64,000 bases of DNA from an uncultured Acetatifactor sp. (GCA_910578815.1 CAJTSE010000003.1:189010-253009); one strand, 5' to 3'; numbered from the stretch's first letter, positions 36,110-44,986 are shown. Made by a program: numbers and translations. The notes: generated from the letters alone by a model not told the origin.

Positions 36110-36138
36110 TTGCATCCTGGCGTTGAATCCTGTAAAAT
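36110..36138 (+). promoter_or_regulatory. Sigma-A promoter upstream of the NYN-LOTUS gene
   Basis: TTGCAT (36110), 17 bases, TAAAAT (36133-36138). The 363-base gap between the diverging CPBP and NYN genes holds this promoter and the folded element at 36205-36306. Confidence 0.7.
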
Positions 36139-36204
36139 GGAATAAATGGTTCAGCCATGCAGAATTGGTGCAAATGAAGCATAGAGAAATGTGAGATTTT
36201 TGAC

Positions 36205-36306
36205 GACATGGAGATTAGTGTGAAAAATAAATTTTTCACACGCAAATTTGTGCCTGCGGCTCATACGACAAAAAGCCTGTGCTTTTCGTTGTCAAGAATT
36301 CGCAGG
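36205..36306 (+). repeat. Structured intergenic element before the NYN-LOTUS gene
   Basis: GTGTGAAAAAT-AA-ATTTTTCACAC (36218-36241) is an 11-bp perfect palindrome. It is followed by CCTGCG/CGCAGG (36253-36258 with 36301-36306) enclosing a 12-position stem (36265-36276 with 36281-36292, one G-U, one mismatch). The first 21 bases match 44068-44088 except one transition, and CGCAAATTTGTGCCTGCG resembles 16974-16992. Confidence 0.55.
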
Positions 36307-36330
36307 TTGTGGAAAGGCATGGTTATTAGT

Positions 36331-37302
36331 ATGGAAGAAAATATGGAGGCGATTCAGGGGGAACGGATGCAGTTTGCGGTGCTGATTGATGCGGACAATA
36401 TCAGTTCCAAGTATGCCGCGACTATTTTTGAAGAGCTGGATAAATTCGGATTTTCCACCTATCGGCGAATTTATGGCAACTGGTCAAAGGCCAACGGCTG
36501 GAATGAGGGACTGCTGCTGGAGCATTCTATTATGCCGGTACAGCAGTTCTCCTATACTACAGGCAAAAATGCCACGGACATGGCCATGGTGATCGACGCC
36601 ATGGATATTTTATTTAAGAATAAGGTCAGGGGCTTCTGCCTGGTGACCAGCGACAGTGATTTTACCCGTCTGGCCATGCGCCTGCGGGAGGAAAACATGT
36701 TTGTTCTGGGAATGGGGGAATCCAAGACGCCCCCGGCGCTGACCAGAGCCTGTAACAGATTTATTCACCTGAATCTAGTGGCGGAGCAGAATAAGGCACT
36801 GGAGGGTGCGGAGAGCATCGAGGGCGGAGACGAACAGAATGTTACCTCTGTGACGGAGGTGCGTCAGGCGATCCTGGCCCTGATCAATGAGAATGACGGC
36901 AAGCCGGTGGATCTGGCCACAATCGGGAATCGCTTAAACGACAGATTCTCGGATTTTGACGTGCGTAACTACGGCTATACCAAGCTCAGCACCATGGTGA
37001 CGCAGGAGCTGCCGGATTTAAACGTGAAAAAGGTCAATTATCAATACTGCGTGGAGCGCAGGTCCACCCTTACCAAGGCGGAGCTGGAGCGGGAGATCTG
37101 CAGTATGATCGAGAAAAACGGCGGTATGATTGATAATCTTTCTACCTTAAACGATGAGCTGCACAAAAAGTATAAGCAGCTGGATTTCAGGCAGTATGGC
37201 TACAGCCGCATTTCCAGCTTCCTGCGCAGCATGAAATCAGTGACGGTCCGTGAAAATCAGGTGACGCTGGGAGCTGCCCGCCGGAAGGACGAAAACAGCT
37301 GA
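36331..37302 (+). CDS. NYN-domain nuclease-like protein with two OST-HTH/LOTUS domains
   Basis: A 323-residue protein. The N-terminal NYN/PIN-like domain (about 10-150; FAVLIDADNISSKYAA, KNATDMAMVIDAMDIL, FCLVTSDSDFTRLAMRL) keeps the conserved acidic residues of this RNase fold. Two OST-HTH (LOTUS) domains follow (about 170-240 and 250-315), each ending in a DFDVRNYGYTKLSTM / LDFRQYGYSRISSF motif; these bind RNA, and G-rich or structured RNA in animals. An RNA-processing role is likely, with the target unknown. I choose ATG 36331; ATG 36319 and 36343 are alternatives. The longer frame upstream passes through a folded element and is not credible as protein. Confidence 0.87.
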   Translation: MEENMEAIQGERMQFAVLIDADNISSKYAATIFEELDKFGFSTYRRIYGNWSKANGWNEGLLLEHSIMPVQQFSYTTGKNATDMAMVIDAMDILFKNKVRGFCLVTSDSDFTRLAMRLREENMFVLGMGESKTPPALTRACNRFIHLNLVAEQNKALEGAESIEGGDEQNVTSVTEVRQAILALINENDGKPVDLATIGNRLNDRFSDFDVRNYGYTKLSTMVTQELPDLNVKKVNYQYCVERRSTLTKAELEREICSMIEKNGGMIDNLSTLNDELHKKYKQLDFRQYGYSRISSFLRSMKSVTVRENQVTLGAARRKDENS

Positions 37303-37435
37303 AAGAAATAGTTTTTTTAATATGATGAAGGCTGAAAACAAAACGATGAAAAAGATAAAGCTGAAAAGAAGTTGAAACGGAAAAGCTGAAAAGACAAAGA
37401 CGAAATAAGAAAAGGGACAATACAAGGCGGAACCT

Positions 37436-38770
37436 ATGGATATTTTTGAATATATGCGCAGCACCAGCATGGAGAAGGAAGCGCCGCTGGCGGCCAGGAT
37501 GCGGCCCAGGACTTTGGATGAGGTGCTGGGGCAGGAGCATATTGTCGGAAAGGATAAGCTGCTGTACCGGGCTATCAAGGCGGATAAGATTAGTTCCGTG
37601 ATCTTTTACGGACCGCCGGGAACGGGCAAGACGACGCTGGCACGGGTGATTGCCAATACCACCAGCGCGGAGTTTACCCAGATCAATGCCACGGTGGCGG
37701 GCAAGAAGGACATGGAAGAGGTGGTGGCGAAGGCCAAGGATATGCTTGGCATGTACGGAAAGCGCACCATCCTCTTTATTGACGAGATTCATCGCTTTAA
37801 CAAGGGCCAGCAGGATTATCTGCTGCCTTTTGTGGAGGACGGCACGCTGGTCCTCATCGGGGCCACCACGGAAAATCCATATTTCGAGGTGAACGGGGCG
37901 TTGATTTCCCGTTCCGTTATTTTTGAGCTGAAACCGATCCCCAGGGAGGCGGTGAAGGAGCTGATCCGCAAGGCTGTATATGACAATGACAGGGGAATGG
38001 GGGCCTACAATGCGGAGATTGATGAGGATGCGCTGGAGTTTCTGGCGGATCTTTCCGGGGGAGATGCAAGACATGCTCTGAATGCGGTGGAGCTGGGAGT
38101 TATGACCACCGGCCGCAGTGAGGACGGAAAAATACATATTACCCTGGAGGTGGCACAGGAGTGTATTCAGAAGCGGGCCGTCCGCTATGACAAGACAGGG
38201 GACAGTCATTATGATACCATTTCGGCTTTTATCAAGAGCATGAGGGGCTCGGATCCGGACGCGGCGGTCTATTACCTGGCGCGGATGCTTTATGCCGGGG
38301 AGCAGGTGGCCTTTATTGCCCGGCGGATCATGATCTGTGCGGCGGAGGATGTGGGCAATGCGGATCCCATGGCGCTGGTGGTGGCGACGAATGCCTCGCT
38401 GGCGGTGGAGCGGATCGGAATGCCGGAAGCTCAGATCATTTTATCTCAAGCGGCAGCTTATGTGGCCTGTGCGCCCAAGAGCAACGCCAGCTGTAATGCC
38501 GTTTTTGAAGCCATGCAGGCGGTGGAACAGACTGGGAGCCTGCCCATTCCCGCTCATCTGCAGGATGCCCATTACAAGGGGGCGGCAAAGCTGGGGCGGG
38601 GCACCGGTTATAAATATGCCCATGATTATCCCAATCATTATGTCCGGCAGCAGTATCTGCCCTATGAGCTGAGCGGGAGGGAATTTTACAAACCGTCAGG
38701 GAACGGATACGAGGCAAAGATCAGGGAGCATATGCGCAGGCTGAAAGAAGAGGCCGGGGAAGACATGTAA
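37436..38770 (+). CDS. rarA: Replication-associated recombination protein A (AAA+ ATPase)
   Basis: RarA/MgsA is an AAA+ ATPase related to clamp loaders that acts at stalled replication forks. The 444-residue protein has Walker A GPPGTGKTTLA, Walker B LFIDEIHRF, sensor 1 IGATTENP, and sensor 2 in SGGDARHALN, followed by the helical tetramerisation domain. The N-terminal PLAARMRPRTLDEVLGQEH is conserved. ATG 37436 has AAGGCGG. The 133-base gap before it is purine-rich with two copies of AAAGCTGAAAAG and no gene. Confidence 0.96.
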   Translation: MDIFEYMRSTSMEKEAPLAARMRPRTLDEVLGQEHIVGKDKLLYRAIKADKISSVIFYGPPGTGKTTLARVIANTTSAEFTQINATVAGKKDMEEVVAKAKDMLGMYGKRTILFIDEIHRFNKGQQDYLLPFVEDGTLVLIGATTENPYFEVNGALISRSVIFELKPIPREAVKELIRKAVYDNDRGMGAYNAEIDEDALEFLADLSGGDARHALNAVELGVMTTGRSEDGKIHITLEVAQECIQKRAVRYDKTGDSHYDTISAFIKSMRGSDPDAAVYYLARMLYAGEQVAFIARRIMICAAEDVGNADPMALVVATNASLAVERIGMPEAQIILSQAAAYVACAPKSNASCNAVFEAMQAVEQTGSLPIPAHLQDAHYKGAAKLGRGTGYKYAHDYPNHYVRQQYLPYELSGREFYKPSGNGYEAKIREHMRRLKEEAGEDM

Positions 38771-38778
38771 ACGACAAA

Positions 38779-38811
38779 GCACCGTATGCAAAAGATTTCA
38801 GGATGCGGTGC
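38779..38811. terminator. Bidirectional terminator between rarA and DUF4364 gene
   Basis: GCACCGTAT pairs with ATGCGGTGC (38779-38787 with 38803-38811). On the minus strand TTTGTCGTTT follows. It separates two converging genes. A second small hairpin overlaps the DUF4364 stop codon. Confidence 0.6.
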
Positions 38812-38831
38812 TCTGCATTTAAGGGCTGTTG

Positions 38832-39347
38832 TCAAAACAGCTCTTTTACTAGATATTGATAGATCTGTTGATTCTTTTTCTGCCAGTTTTCGCAGATGGC
38901 GGCGGCAGTACTTTCATCAGGGACGGAGATAGTGAGGTCAACCAATTTGATGTCTCTGTCCTTCGCCGTAAGCTGCGCCTCATATTCTCCGGAGGTTGCT
39001 TTGTAATAACGGCCTGAAACGGAAATCTCATTGCGCAGGGCACATTCATTTTCCTTAAGATAGTTATTGATGTCCTGTCTGATAGCGATATTGATTCGAT
39101 TCCGAAACAGCTCCAGCGTTTCACGCCCTTCATCGGTGAGGGACAGGTAGGTGCGGTTGAGAACGGTTTTGGCGGAAATCAGCCCCGTTTCGGTCAGCTC
39201 GCCGATAACCTGCTGCAGGGTAAGAAAAACGGTGTACTCCCGGCCGAGAATAAAGTCGCTGACCTGGGCGGCGGTCATGGGGAAAGCCACCCGGTCCAGC
39301 ATGTACAGTACGATCAATTTGTTGAGAGTCAGTGAATCCTGTATCAT
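38832..39347 (-). CDS. DUF4364 family protein (winged-helix-like)
   Basis: A 171-residue cytoplasmic protein of the DUF4364 family found in Clostridia. The N-terminal half (LTLNKLIVLYMLDRVAFPMT to LSLTDEGRETLELF) has the pattern of a PadR/MarR-like winged helix, so a DNA-binding role is likely; the C-terminal half is a beta-rich domain of unknown role (KLVDLTISVPDESTAA). The malic enzyme gene is 77 bases upstream in the same direction, with a GCGAGT/ACTCGC hairpin between them. Confidence 0.82.
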   Translation of the reverse strand: MIQDSLTLNKLIVLYMLDRVAFPMTAAQVSDFILGREYTVFLTLQQVIGELTETGLISAKTVLNRTYLSLTDEGRETLELFRNRINIAIRQDINNYLKENECALRNEISVSGRYYKATSGEYEAQLTAKDRDIKLVDLTISVPDESTAAAICENWQKKNQQIYQYLVKELF

Positions 39348-39361
39348 ATTGCTCCTTTATT

Positions 39362-39386
39362 CCCGCGAGTAATGAGCCACACTCGC
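39362..39386 (-). other. Intercistronic hairpin between malic enzyme and DUF4364 genes
   Basis: A perfect CGCGAGT/ACTCGCG stem with a 10-base loop and no U tract. It may adjust relative expression or mRNA ends. Confidence 0.4.
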
Positions 39387-39424
39387 GCTTGCTGCGGGGT
39401 ATTTGACTCACATCGGCGGTGCCT

Positions 39425-40576
39425 TTACTGAATATGGGATTTGACTGCCTGGGCTACCAGTTCAACCACCTTAGGGTCAAAGGCTTCAGGCAGGATGTTT
39501 TCATCGCTTAGCTGATCCTCCGGCACCAGAGAGGCTATGGCTTCGGCTGCGGCAAGCTTCATTGCCTCCGTGATCTGTGCGGCTCTTCCTTCCAGGGCAC
39601 CCTTAAAAATTCCGGGAAAGGCAATCACGTTGTTGACCTGATTGGGAAAGTCGCTCCGGCCGGTGCCCACTACCTTGGCGCCTGCGGCCTTTGCCGCATC
39701 AGGCATAATTTCGGGGACGGGGTTGGCCATGGCGAAAAGGATAGCGTCCCGATTCATGGATGCTACCATCTCAGGGGTGACGATATTGGGGGCGGAGACG
39801 CCTATAAAAATATCCGCGCCCTTTAAAGCGTTTGCAAGAGAGCCGGTCTGATTGGTCAGATTTGTTACCTTAACCATTTTCTGCTGCATCCAGTTTAAGC
39901 CCTCTGAGGTTTGGGATAGAATCCCTGATTTATCGCACATGGTAATATTGGGAAATCCGTAGGTCAGCAGCAGCCGGGTGATGGCCACCCCGGCGCTTCC
40001 GGCACCGTTTACCACGACAAGGCAGTCTTCTTTTTTCTTTCCGACTACCTTTAAGCTGTTGATGATACCGGCCAGTACCACGATGGCCGTGCCGTGCTGG
40101 TCGTCATGAAATACGGGAATATCCAGGATTTCCTTCAGACGCTCTTCAATCTCAAAGCATCTGGGGGCGCTTATGTCTTCCAGGTTAATGCCGCCGAAGC
40201 CGGGCGCCAGCCAGGTAACGGCCTTGATGATCTCTTCGGTATCCTGGGTATCCAGACAAATTGGCACTGCGTTGACACCGCCGAATTCCTTAAACAGTAC
40301 GGCCTTTCCTTCCATGACGGGCATGGCTGCGTGAGGGCCGATGTTACCCAGTCCAAGAACGGCACTTCCGTCGGAAACCACGGCAACGGTGTTTGCCTTC
40401 ATGGTATATTTGTAGGCCGCTTCTTTATCTTTTGCGATAACTCTGCAGGGCTCCGCCACACCGGGAGTATAGGCCACCGCCAGGTCCTCTCTGGATTTTA
40501 CGGGGGACTTGGAGACGATCTCCAGCTTTCCGTTCCATTTTTCGTGCATCAGCAGAGCTTTTTCGTTATTGGTCAT
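39425..40576 (-). CDS. NAD(P)-dependent malic enzyme
   Basis: Malic enzyme converts malate to pyruvate and CO2 with NAD(P)H formation. The 383-residue short bacterial form has AVAYTPGVAEPCR, the MKANTVAVVSDGSAVLGLG active-site segment with catalytic Lys, the metal ligands in NLEDISAPRCFEIE and PVFHDDQHGTAIV, and the Rossmann motif VVNGAGSAGVAITRLLL. ATG 40576 follows AGAGGTACTGCC; the frame runs 10 codons further without a site. Cofactor choice is not decidable by eye. It is transcribed away from rho. Confidence 0.95.
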   Translation of the reverse strand: MTNNEKALLMHEKWNGKLEIVSKSPVKSREDLAVAYTPGVAEPCRVIAKDKEAAYKYTMKANTVAVVSDGSAVLGLGNIGPHAAMPVMEGKAVLFKEFGGVNAVPICLDTQDTEEIIKAVTWLAPGFGGINLEDISAPRCFEIEERLKEILDIPVFHDDQHGTAIVVLAGIINSLKVVGKKKEDCLVVVNGAGSAGVAITRLLLTYGFPNITMCDKSGILSQTSEGLNWMQQKMVKVTNLTNQTGSLANALKGADIFIGVSAPNIVTPEMVASMNRDAILFAMANPVPEIMPDAAKAAGAKVVGTGRSDFPNQVNNVIAFPGIFKGALEGRAAQITEAMKLAAAEAIASLVPEDQLSDENILPEAFDPKVVELVAQAVKSHIQ

Positions 40577-40636
40577 GGCAGTACCTCTTTCTTTTTTCGT
40601 TTTCAATGGTGAAGCATGCCGCGAAACGGCTGCTGA

Positions 40637-40675
40637 AAAATAGGACTTCCTATTTTATGAAAAGTGTATTATAAT
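40637..40675 (+). promoter_or_regulatory. Palindrome overlapping a candidate rho promoter
   Basis: AAAATAGG-ACTT-CCTATTTT (40637-40656) is a perfect 8-bp dyad. A candidate -35 (TTCCTA, 40647) lies in it, with TATAAT at 40670-40675, 17 bases on. It may be an operator for the rho/malic-enzyme divergent region, or a terminator hairpin. Confidence 0.5.
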
Positions 40676-40804
40676 AATGTATATGATAAGCCGTTCAAAT
40701 TAAAATGTCAAGGAAGCATGTCGATAAACATCTTGCTGTCATCCCCGTTTTTGGATTGTGGATTTGAAAGCTGCGTTTAAGTTTATCTGGTTGAGGAGGA
40801 GTTT

Positions 40805-42556
40805 ATGAGAGAAAAATATGAATCGCTGGCACTTGTACAGCTAAAGGAGCTTGCCAAGGTACGAGGGCTTAAAGGTACTTCGACAATGAAAAAGGCGGAG
40901 ATTATCGAAGCGATGCTGGCAGAGGATGAGAGACTTAAGAAGCTGGAAGAGCAGGAAAAGGAAGCAAAGGTCCAGAAAGCAAAAGGCCAGGAAGCAAAAG
41001 TTCAGGACACGAAAGCTCAGGGTGCAGCGATTCAGGAAGGAAAAAATCAGGAAGCACCGGTTCGAAATAAGAAGCCGCGTGAGACGAAGGCAAAGGAAGC
41101 ATCCGGGGCAGCAGGCGGCGCAGGCCGTCAGCCTGCATACAGGTATCAGAATTCCGGGGCAGGCAGGCCTGTATCCCAGCGGGGAGTAAGTCCGGCGCTG
41201 GTCCGCAGCGAGACACAGTCCCAGGCCGAAAATGCAGGGCGAAGCGAGGCTGTCGGCCGTGCGGAGAGCGTTAATGCCCCCGGCGCGGCAAAAAATGAAT
41301 ATGTTCCCAGGACGGAAGGAGCGCCTGTAAGGGCAGAGGGTACTGCGCCCGGAGCGGAGGGCACGGCCGTGCCCCGTCCCGTCAGGAGCAACGAGGTATA
41401 TGACGAAAAGACCTATCCGAAGGAGCTGGACAGCGGTGAAGAGGCCAGCGGAATCCTGGAGGTCATGCCCGACGGTTATGGCTTTATCCGCTGCGAAAAT
41501 TATCTCCCCGGAGAGAATGACGTTTATGTGGCACCCAGCCAGATCCGCCGTTTTGGCTTGAAGACCGGTGACATACTGCAGGGCAACAAGCGTGTGAAGA
41601 CTCAGCAGGAGAAATTCAGCGCCCTGCTTTTTATCCGTACCATCAACGGCTATACCACGGAGGAATCCGCAAAGAGAGTGGCCTTTGAGGATATGACACC
41701 GATTTTTCCCAATGAGCGCATCCGGCTGGAGATGCAGGGTTGCAGCGTAGCCATGCGGGTTATGGATCTGGTCAGCCCTGTGGGAAAGGGGCAGCGCGGC
41801 ATGATCGTATCGCCGCCCAAGGCCGGAAAAACTACGCTGTTAAAGGAAGTGGCAAAGTCCGTTCTGCGCACAAATCCGCACATGCACATGCTGATTCTGC
41901 TGATTGATGAACGCCCTGAGGAAGTGACGGATATTAAGGAAGCCATCCACGGCGAAAATGTGGAGGTTATTTATTCCACCTTTGACGAGCTGCCGGAGCA
42001 TCATAAAAGGGTGTCGGAGATGGTGATCGAACGCGCAAAGAGGCTGGTGGAGCATAAGAAGGATGTGGTTATTCTCTTAGACAGCATCACCCGCTTGACG
42101 AGAGCATATAACCTTGTCGTTCCTCCAAGCGGCCGTACTCTGTCAGGTGGTCTTGATCCTGCAGCTCTGCATATGCCCAAGAGGTTTTTCGGTGCGGCCA
42201 GAAATATGCGGGAGGGCGGCAGCCTGACGATTCTTGCAACGGCTCTGGTAGAAACCGGAAGCAAGATGGACGATGTGGTGTATGAGGAATTTAAGGGTAC
42301 GGGTAATATGGAAATGGTGCTTGACCGTAAGCTTTCGGAGAAACGGATTTTCCCGGCCATTGACCTGGCAAAATCCGGCACCAGAAGAGAAGATCTTTTG
42401 CTGAACAGGGAAGAACTGGAGGCCATCAACATTATGCGAAAGGCATTGAACGGCATGAAGCCGGACGAAGCAACGGACAGGATACTGGATATGTTTGCAA
42501 GGACCAGAAGCAATTTCGAGTTTGTACAGATGGTGAAGAAGAATAAGTTTATATAG
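40805..42556 (+). CDS. rho: Transcription termination factor Rho with long N-terminal insert
   Basis: Rho is a hexameric RNA-dependent ATPase that ends transcription. The 583-residue protein is longer than the usual 420. Residues 1-40 are the Rho_N helical domain (LVQLKELAKVRGLKGTSTM). About 45-195 is a low-complexity insert, first Lys/Gln/Ala-rich with imperfect repeats, then Ala/Gly/Arg-rich. The RNA-binding CSD follows (SGILEVMPDGYGFIRCENYL), then the ATPase with P-loop SPPKAGKTTLLKEV, LLIDERPEEVTD and the Q-loop/R-loop. The insert is the kind seen in several Clostridia and Actinobacteria and could bind RNA or phase separate. ATG 40805 follows GAGGAGG. Confidence 0.95.
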   Translation: MREKYESLALVQLKELAKVRGLKGTSTMKKAEIIEAMLAEDERLKKLEEQEKEAKVQKAKGQEAKVQDTKAQGAAIQEGKNQEAPVRNKKPRETKAKEASGAAGGAGRQPAYRYQNSGAGRPVSQRGVSPALVRSETQSQAENAGRSEAVGRAESVNAPGAAKNEYVPRTEGAPVRAEGTAPGAEGTAVPRPVRSNEVYDEKTYPKELDSGEEASGILEVMPDGYGFIRCENYLPGENDVYVAPSQIRRFGLKTGDILQGNKRVKTQQEKFSALLFIRTINGYTTEESAKRVAFEDMTPIFPNERIRLEMQGCSVAMRVMDLVSPVGKGQRGMIVSPPKAGKTTLLKEVAKSVLRTNPHMHMLILLIDERPEEVTDIKEAIHGENVEVIYSTFDELPEHHKRVSEMVIERAKRLVEHKKDVVILLDSITRLTRAYNLVVPPSGRTLSGGLDPAALHMPKRFFGAARNMREGGSLTILATALVETGSKMDDVVYEEFKGTGNMEMVLDRKLSEKRIFPAIDLAKSGTRREDLLLNREELEAINIMRKALNGMKPDEATDRILDMFARTRSNFEFVQMVKKNKFI

Positions 42557-42596
42557 GGGATATTGCCCTTAAATTAAAAAAAAGGGAAATTAGGTC

Positions 42597-42625
42597 TTGC
42601 AAGAGTACAAACCTTGTGCTACAAT
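42597..42625 (+). promoter_or_regulatory. Promoter of rpmE and its leader
   Basis: TTGCAA (42597), 17 bases, TACAAT (42620-42625) with TGC before it (extended -10). The leader to 42705 has CCGC/GCGG arms (about 42629-42658) and may be an L31-type autoregulatory leader. Confidence 0.7.
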
Positions 42626-42705
42626 AATACCGCTGTTTGTGGTTCCATAGGCAGTGCGGATGAGAACGAAGAATAGCATGTAATGATATAGAGAGGTGAA
42701 AGAAG

Positions 42706-42906
42706 ATGAAGGAAGGAATCCATCCCCAGTACTATCAGGCAACTGTAACCTGCAACTGTGGCAACACTTTTGTGACCGGCTCCACGAAGCCGGAGATTCA
42801 CGTAGAGGTTTGCTCCAAGTGCCATTCATTCTACACCGGCCAGCAGAAGACTGCAAGAGCCGATGGACGGATTGAGAAGTTCAACAAGAAATACGGCGTA
42901 AAATAA
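42706..42906 (+). CDS. rpmE: 50S ribosomal protein L31, zinc-containing form
   Basis: A complete 66-residue L31 that bridges the central protuberance of the 50S to the 30S head. It keeps the zinc ligands (CNCG near residue 16 and CSKC near residue 36), so it is the C+ form, made when zinc is plentiful. ATG 42706 follows GAGAGGTGAAAGAAG. It is its own transcription unit, with a consensus promoter upstream and a terminator at 42916. Confidence 0.97.
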   Translation: MKEGIHPQYYQATVTCNCGNTFVTGSTKPEIHVEVCSKCHSFYTGQQKTARADGRIEKFNKKYGVK

Positions 42907-42915
42907 GAATCGCAA

Positions 42916-42950
42916 AAAAGGTTGAGGTGCTTGTATCTCAACCTTTTCTG
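42916..42950 (+). terminator. Rho-independent terminator after rpmE
   Basis: AAAAGGTTGAG (42916) pairs with CTCAACCTTTT (42938-42948); A and T tracts flank the stem. Confidence 0.88.
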
Positions 42951-43032
42951 TTCATGAACAATGTCCAGAGCGGGCATATGTACTGTTTAAATGATTATCA
43001 TTAGGGTCGTAAAAGGCGGCGTGGGGATTATT

Positions 43033-44007
43033 ATGGCAAGGAGAAAAAAGAAATGCTATTCCGGTATTGGCGGGCAGGCTGTGCTGGAAGGCATTATGAT
43101 GAAAAACCAGGAAAGGTATGCGGTGGCCGTGAGGAAACCGAACGGAGAGATTGCGGTTGAACTGGAGAATTACCAGGGGCTGCTGCATGGCAGCAAGATT
43201 AAGGAAATTCCCTTGATCAGAGGTGTTTTTAACTTTATAGATTCGCTGGTGCTGGGAATGAAATGTCTGAATTATTCTGCCGCTGTCTGTGACGGGGCGG
43301 AGGATGAGCAGGAAAAGCAGGGCGAGGGCAGCAGGAAACTGGCGAATACGCTGGTGACTGTTTTGTCTATAGCTCTGGCGGTGGGGCTTTTTATTGTACT
43401 GCCTTATTATCTGGCATCTCTTTTCAGAGGGTTTGTGCGCAATGAATCCTTAATGGCCATTATTGAAGGTGCAATGCGCATTGCAGTTTTTATCCTATAT
43501 ATCTGGGGCATCAGTTTTATGAAGGATATTCGGAGACTATATCGTTATCACGGTGCGGAGCATAAGTGTATCAACTGCATTGAGAAAGGACGTCCACTGA
43601 CAGTGCATAATGTGATGCGAAGCTCCAGGCTGCACAGAAGATGCGGCACCAGCTTTATATTCTTTGTGTTGTTTATCAGTATTATTCTGTTCTTTTTTAT
43701 CAGAGTGGATAATCCGGTACAGCGGGTTCTGATCCGTATTTTGCTGATGCCGGTGGTGGCGGGGATTTCCTATGAGCTGATCAGGCTTGCAGGCCGCAGC
43801 AACAATATTTTTGTGCTGATTCTTTCCATGCCGGGAATGTGGATTCAGCGGATGACTACAAAGGAGCCGGATAAAGAGATGGCGGAGGTGGCCATTGCGG
43901 CGGTAGAAGCGGTCTTTGACTGGAAAACCTTTCTCTATGATAACTTTGGCTATGAGGTGGATGAAACCTGGATGGAGGACGGAGAAGAGCCTCAAAATCA
44001 GGAATGA
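43033..44007 (+). CDS. DUF1385 family membrane protein
   Basis: A 324-residue integral membrane protein of the DUF1385 family, function unknown; it is often encoded beside prmC and prfA in Firmicutes, as here. It starts SGIGGQAVLEGIMMKNQERY, then has membrane segments around residues 105-170 and 205-260, and the conserved HGAEHKCINCIE between them. The His/Cys-rich motif may bind metal. I choose ATG 43033, with GGGG nearby, over ATG 42991. Confidence 0.87.
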   Translation: MARRKKKCYSGIGGQAVLEGIMMKNQERYAVAVRKPNGEIAVELENYQGLLHGSKIKEIPLIRGVFNFIDSLVLGMKCLNYSAAVCDGAEDEQEKQGEGSRKLANTLVTVLSIALAVGLFIVLPYYLASLFRGFVRNESLMAIIEGAMRIAVFILYIWGISFMKDIRRLYRYHGAEHKCINCIEKGRPLTVHNVMRSSRLHRRCGTSFIFFVLFISIILFFFIRVDNPVQRVLIRILLMPVVAGISYELIRLAGRSNNIFVLILSMPGMWIQRMTTKEPDKEMAEVAIAAVEAVFDWKTFLYDNFGYEVDETWMEDGEEPQNQE

Positions 44008-44037
44008 GCAGCGGCATTCATTACCGGAGCTTTTACT

Positions 44038-44070
44038 CCGTGGGATTATGAGTCGCGTCAAGGCCGCGAC
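44038..44070 (+). other. Hairpin before prmC
   Basis: GTCGCG-TCAAGGC-CGCGAC (44052-44070), preceded by CGGAG/CTCCG (44020-44038), lies just upstream of the shared 21-base motif at 44068-44088. Confidence 0.4.
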
Positions 44071-44082
44071 ATGGAGGTTAGT

Positions 44083-44985
44083 GTGAAATATAGAGAGGCT
44101 TATAACGAGGGGAAGGCGGTTCTTACGGCTGCCCTTGTTCCGGAGGCCGGGACGGACGCGCGGCTGCTGCTGGAATTTGTCTGCGGTACGGACCGGAATA
44201 CGCTGCTGGCCCACGGTGACAGTGATGTGACAAGAGAGCAGGAGAGCAGGTACAGGGAGCTGGTGGAGAAGCGTTCCAGGCATATTCCTTTGCAGCATCT
44301 TACCGGAGTACAGGATTTTATGGGGATGGAATTTGCCGTAAACGAGCATGTGCTGATTCCCAGGCAGGATACGGAGATTTTGGTGGAAGAAGCGCTGCAG
44401 AATCTTCATGACGGTATGCGGATTCTGGATATGTGTACGGGCTCCGGCTGTATTCTGATCAGTCTGCTGCACTATTCCAACGATTGTGAAGGCGTCGGGT
44501 CAGATATTTCGGAGGAAGCGCTGCAGGTGGCGGAAGGCAATGCTCGAAAGCTGTTGGGGGACCGGGCCCTGGAGGTATCAGCGGAGGATCCTGGTGCGAT
44601 GGGGGAGTCCGGGGAATGGCGTGTCCGCTTTGTGCAGGGCGATCTGTTTGAAAATGTGGAGGGTATGTTTGATATGATTGTTTCAAACCCGCCATATATA
44701 AAGAGTGATGTGATTGATACGCTGATGCCGGAGGTGCGGGATTATGAGCCGCGGCAGGCGCTGGACGGCAGTGAGGACGGTCTTTTGTTTTATCGGAGGA
44801 TTCTTACGGAATGCCGCAGGTATCTGCGAAAGGGCGGAACGCTTATTTTTGAGATCGGATACGATCAGGGAGAGGCGGTGAGCCGCCTGATGGAAGAGGC
44901 GGGGTTTCTCGCAGTAATGGTGGTCAGGGATTACGGCGGTCTGGACAGAGTAGTGTGCGGAACGCTGGGATTTGGTGGTGAATGA
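44083..44985 (+). CDS. prmC: Peptide chain release factor N5-glutamine methyltransferase
   Basis: PrmC/HemK methylates the GGQ glutamine of release factors using S-adenosylmethionine, and the RF1 gene follows directly. The 300-residue protein has an N-terminal helical domain, [16 protein letters not shown] (SAM site) and the catalytic NPPY in [12 protein letters not shown] prefer GTG 44083, with GGAGG 5 bases upstream, over ATG 44071, which would include the ribosome site in the protein; the family also starts near KYREAY. The stop lies 1 base from the prfA start. Confidence 0.95.
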   Translation: MKYREAYNEGKAVLTAALVPEAGTDARLLLEFVCGTDRNTLLAHGDSDVTREQESRYRELVEKRSRHIPLQHLTGVQDFMGMEFAVNEHVLIPRQDTEILVEEALQNLHDGMRILDMCTGSGCILISLLHYSNDCEGVGSDISEEALQVAEGNARKLLGDRALEVSAEDPGAMGESGEWRVRFVQGDLFENVEGMFDMIVSNPPYIKSDVIDTLMPEVRDYEPRQALDGSEDGLLFYRRILTECRRYLRKGGTLIFEIGYDQGEAVSRLMEEAGFLAVMVVRDYGGLDRVVCGTLGFGGE

Positions 44986-44986
44986 T

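Noticed and set aside
36208..36330. N-terminal extension of the NYN-LOTUS protein (MEISVKNKFFTRKF...)
   Set aside because: It translates through an 11-bp palindrome and nested stems and shares DNA with the spacer at 44068, so it is a structured element, not protein.
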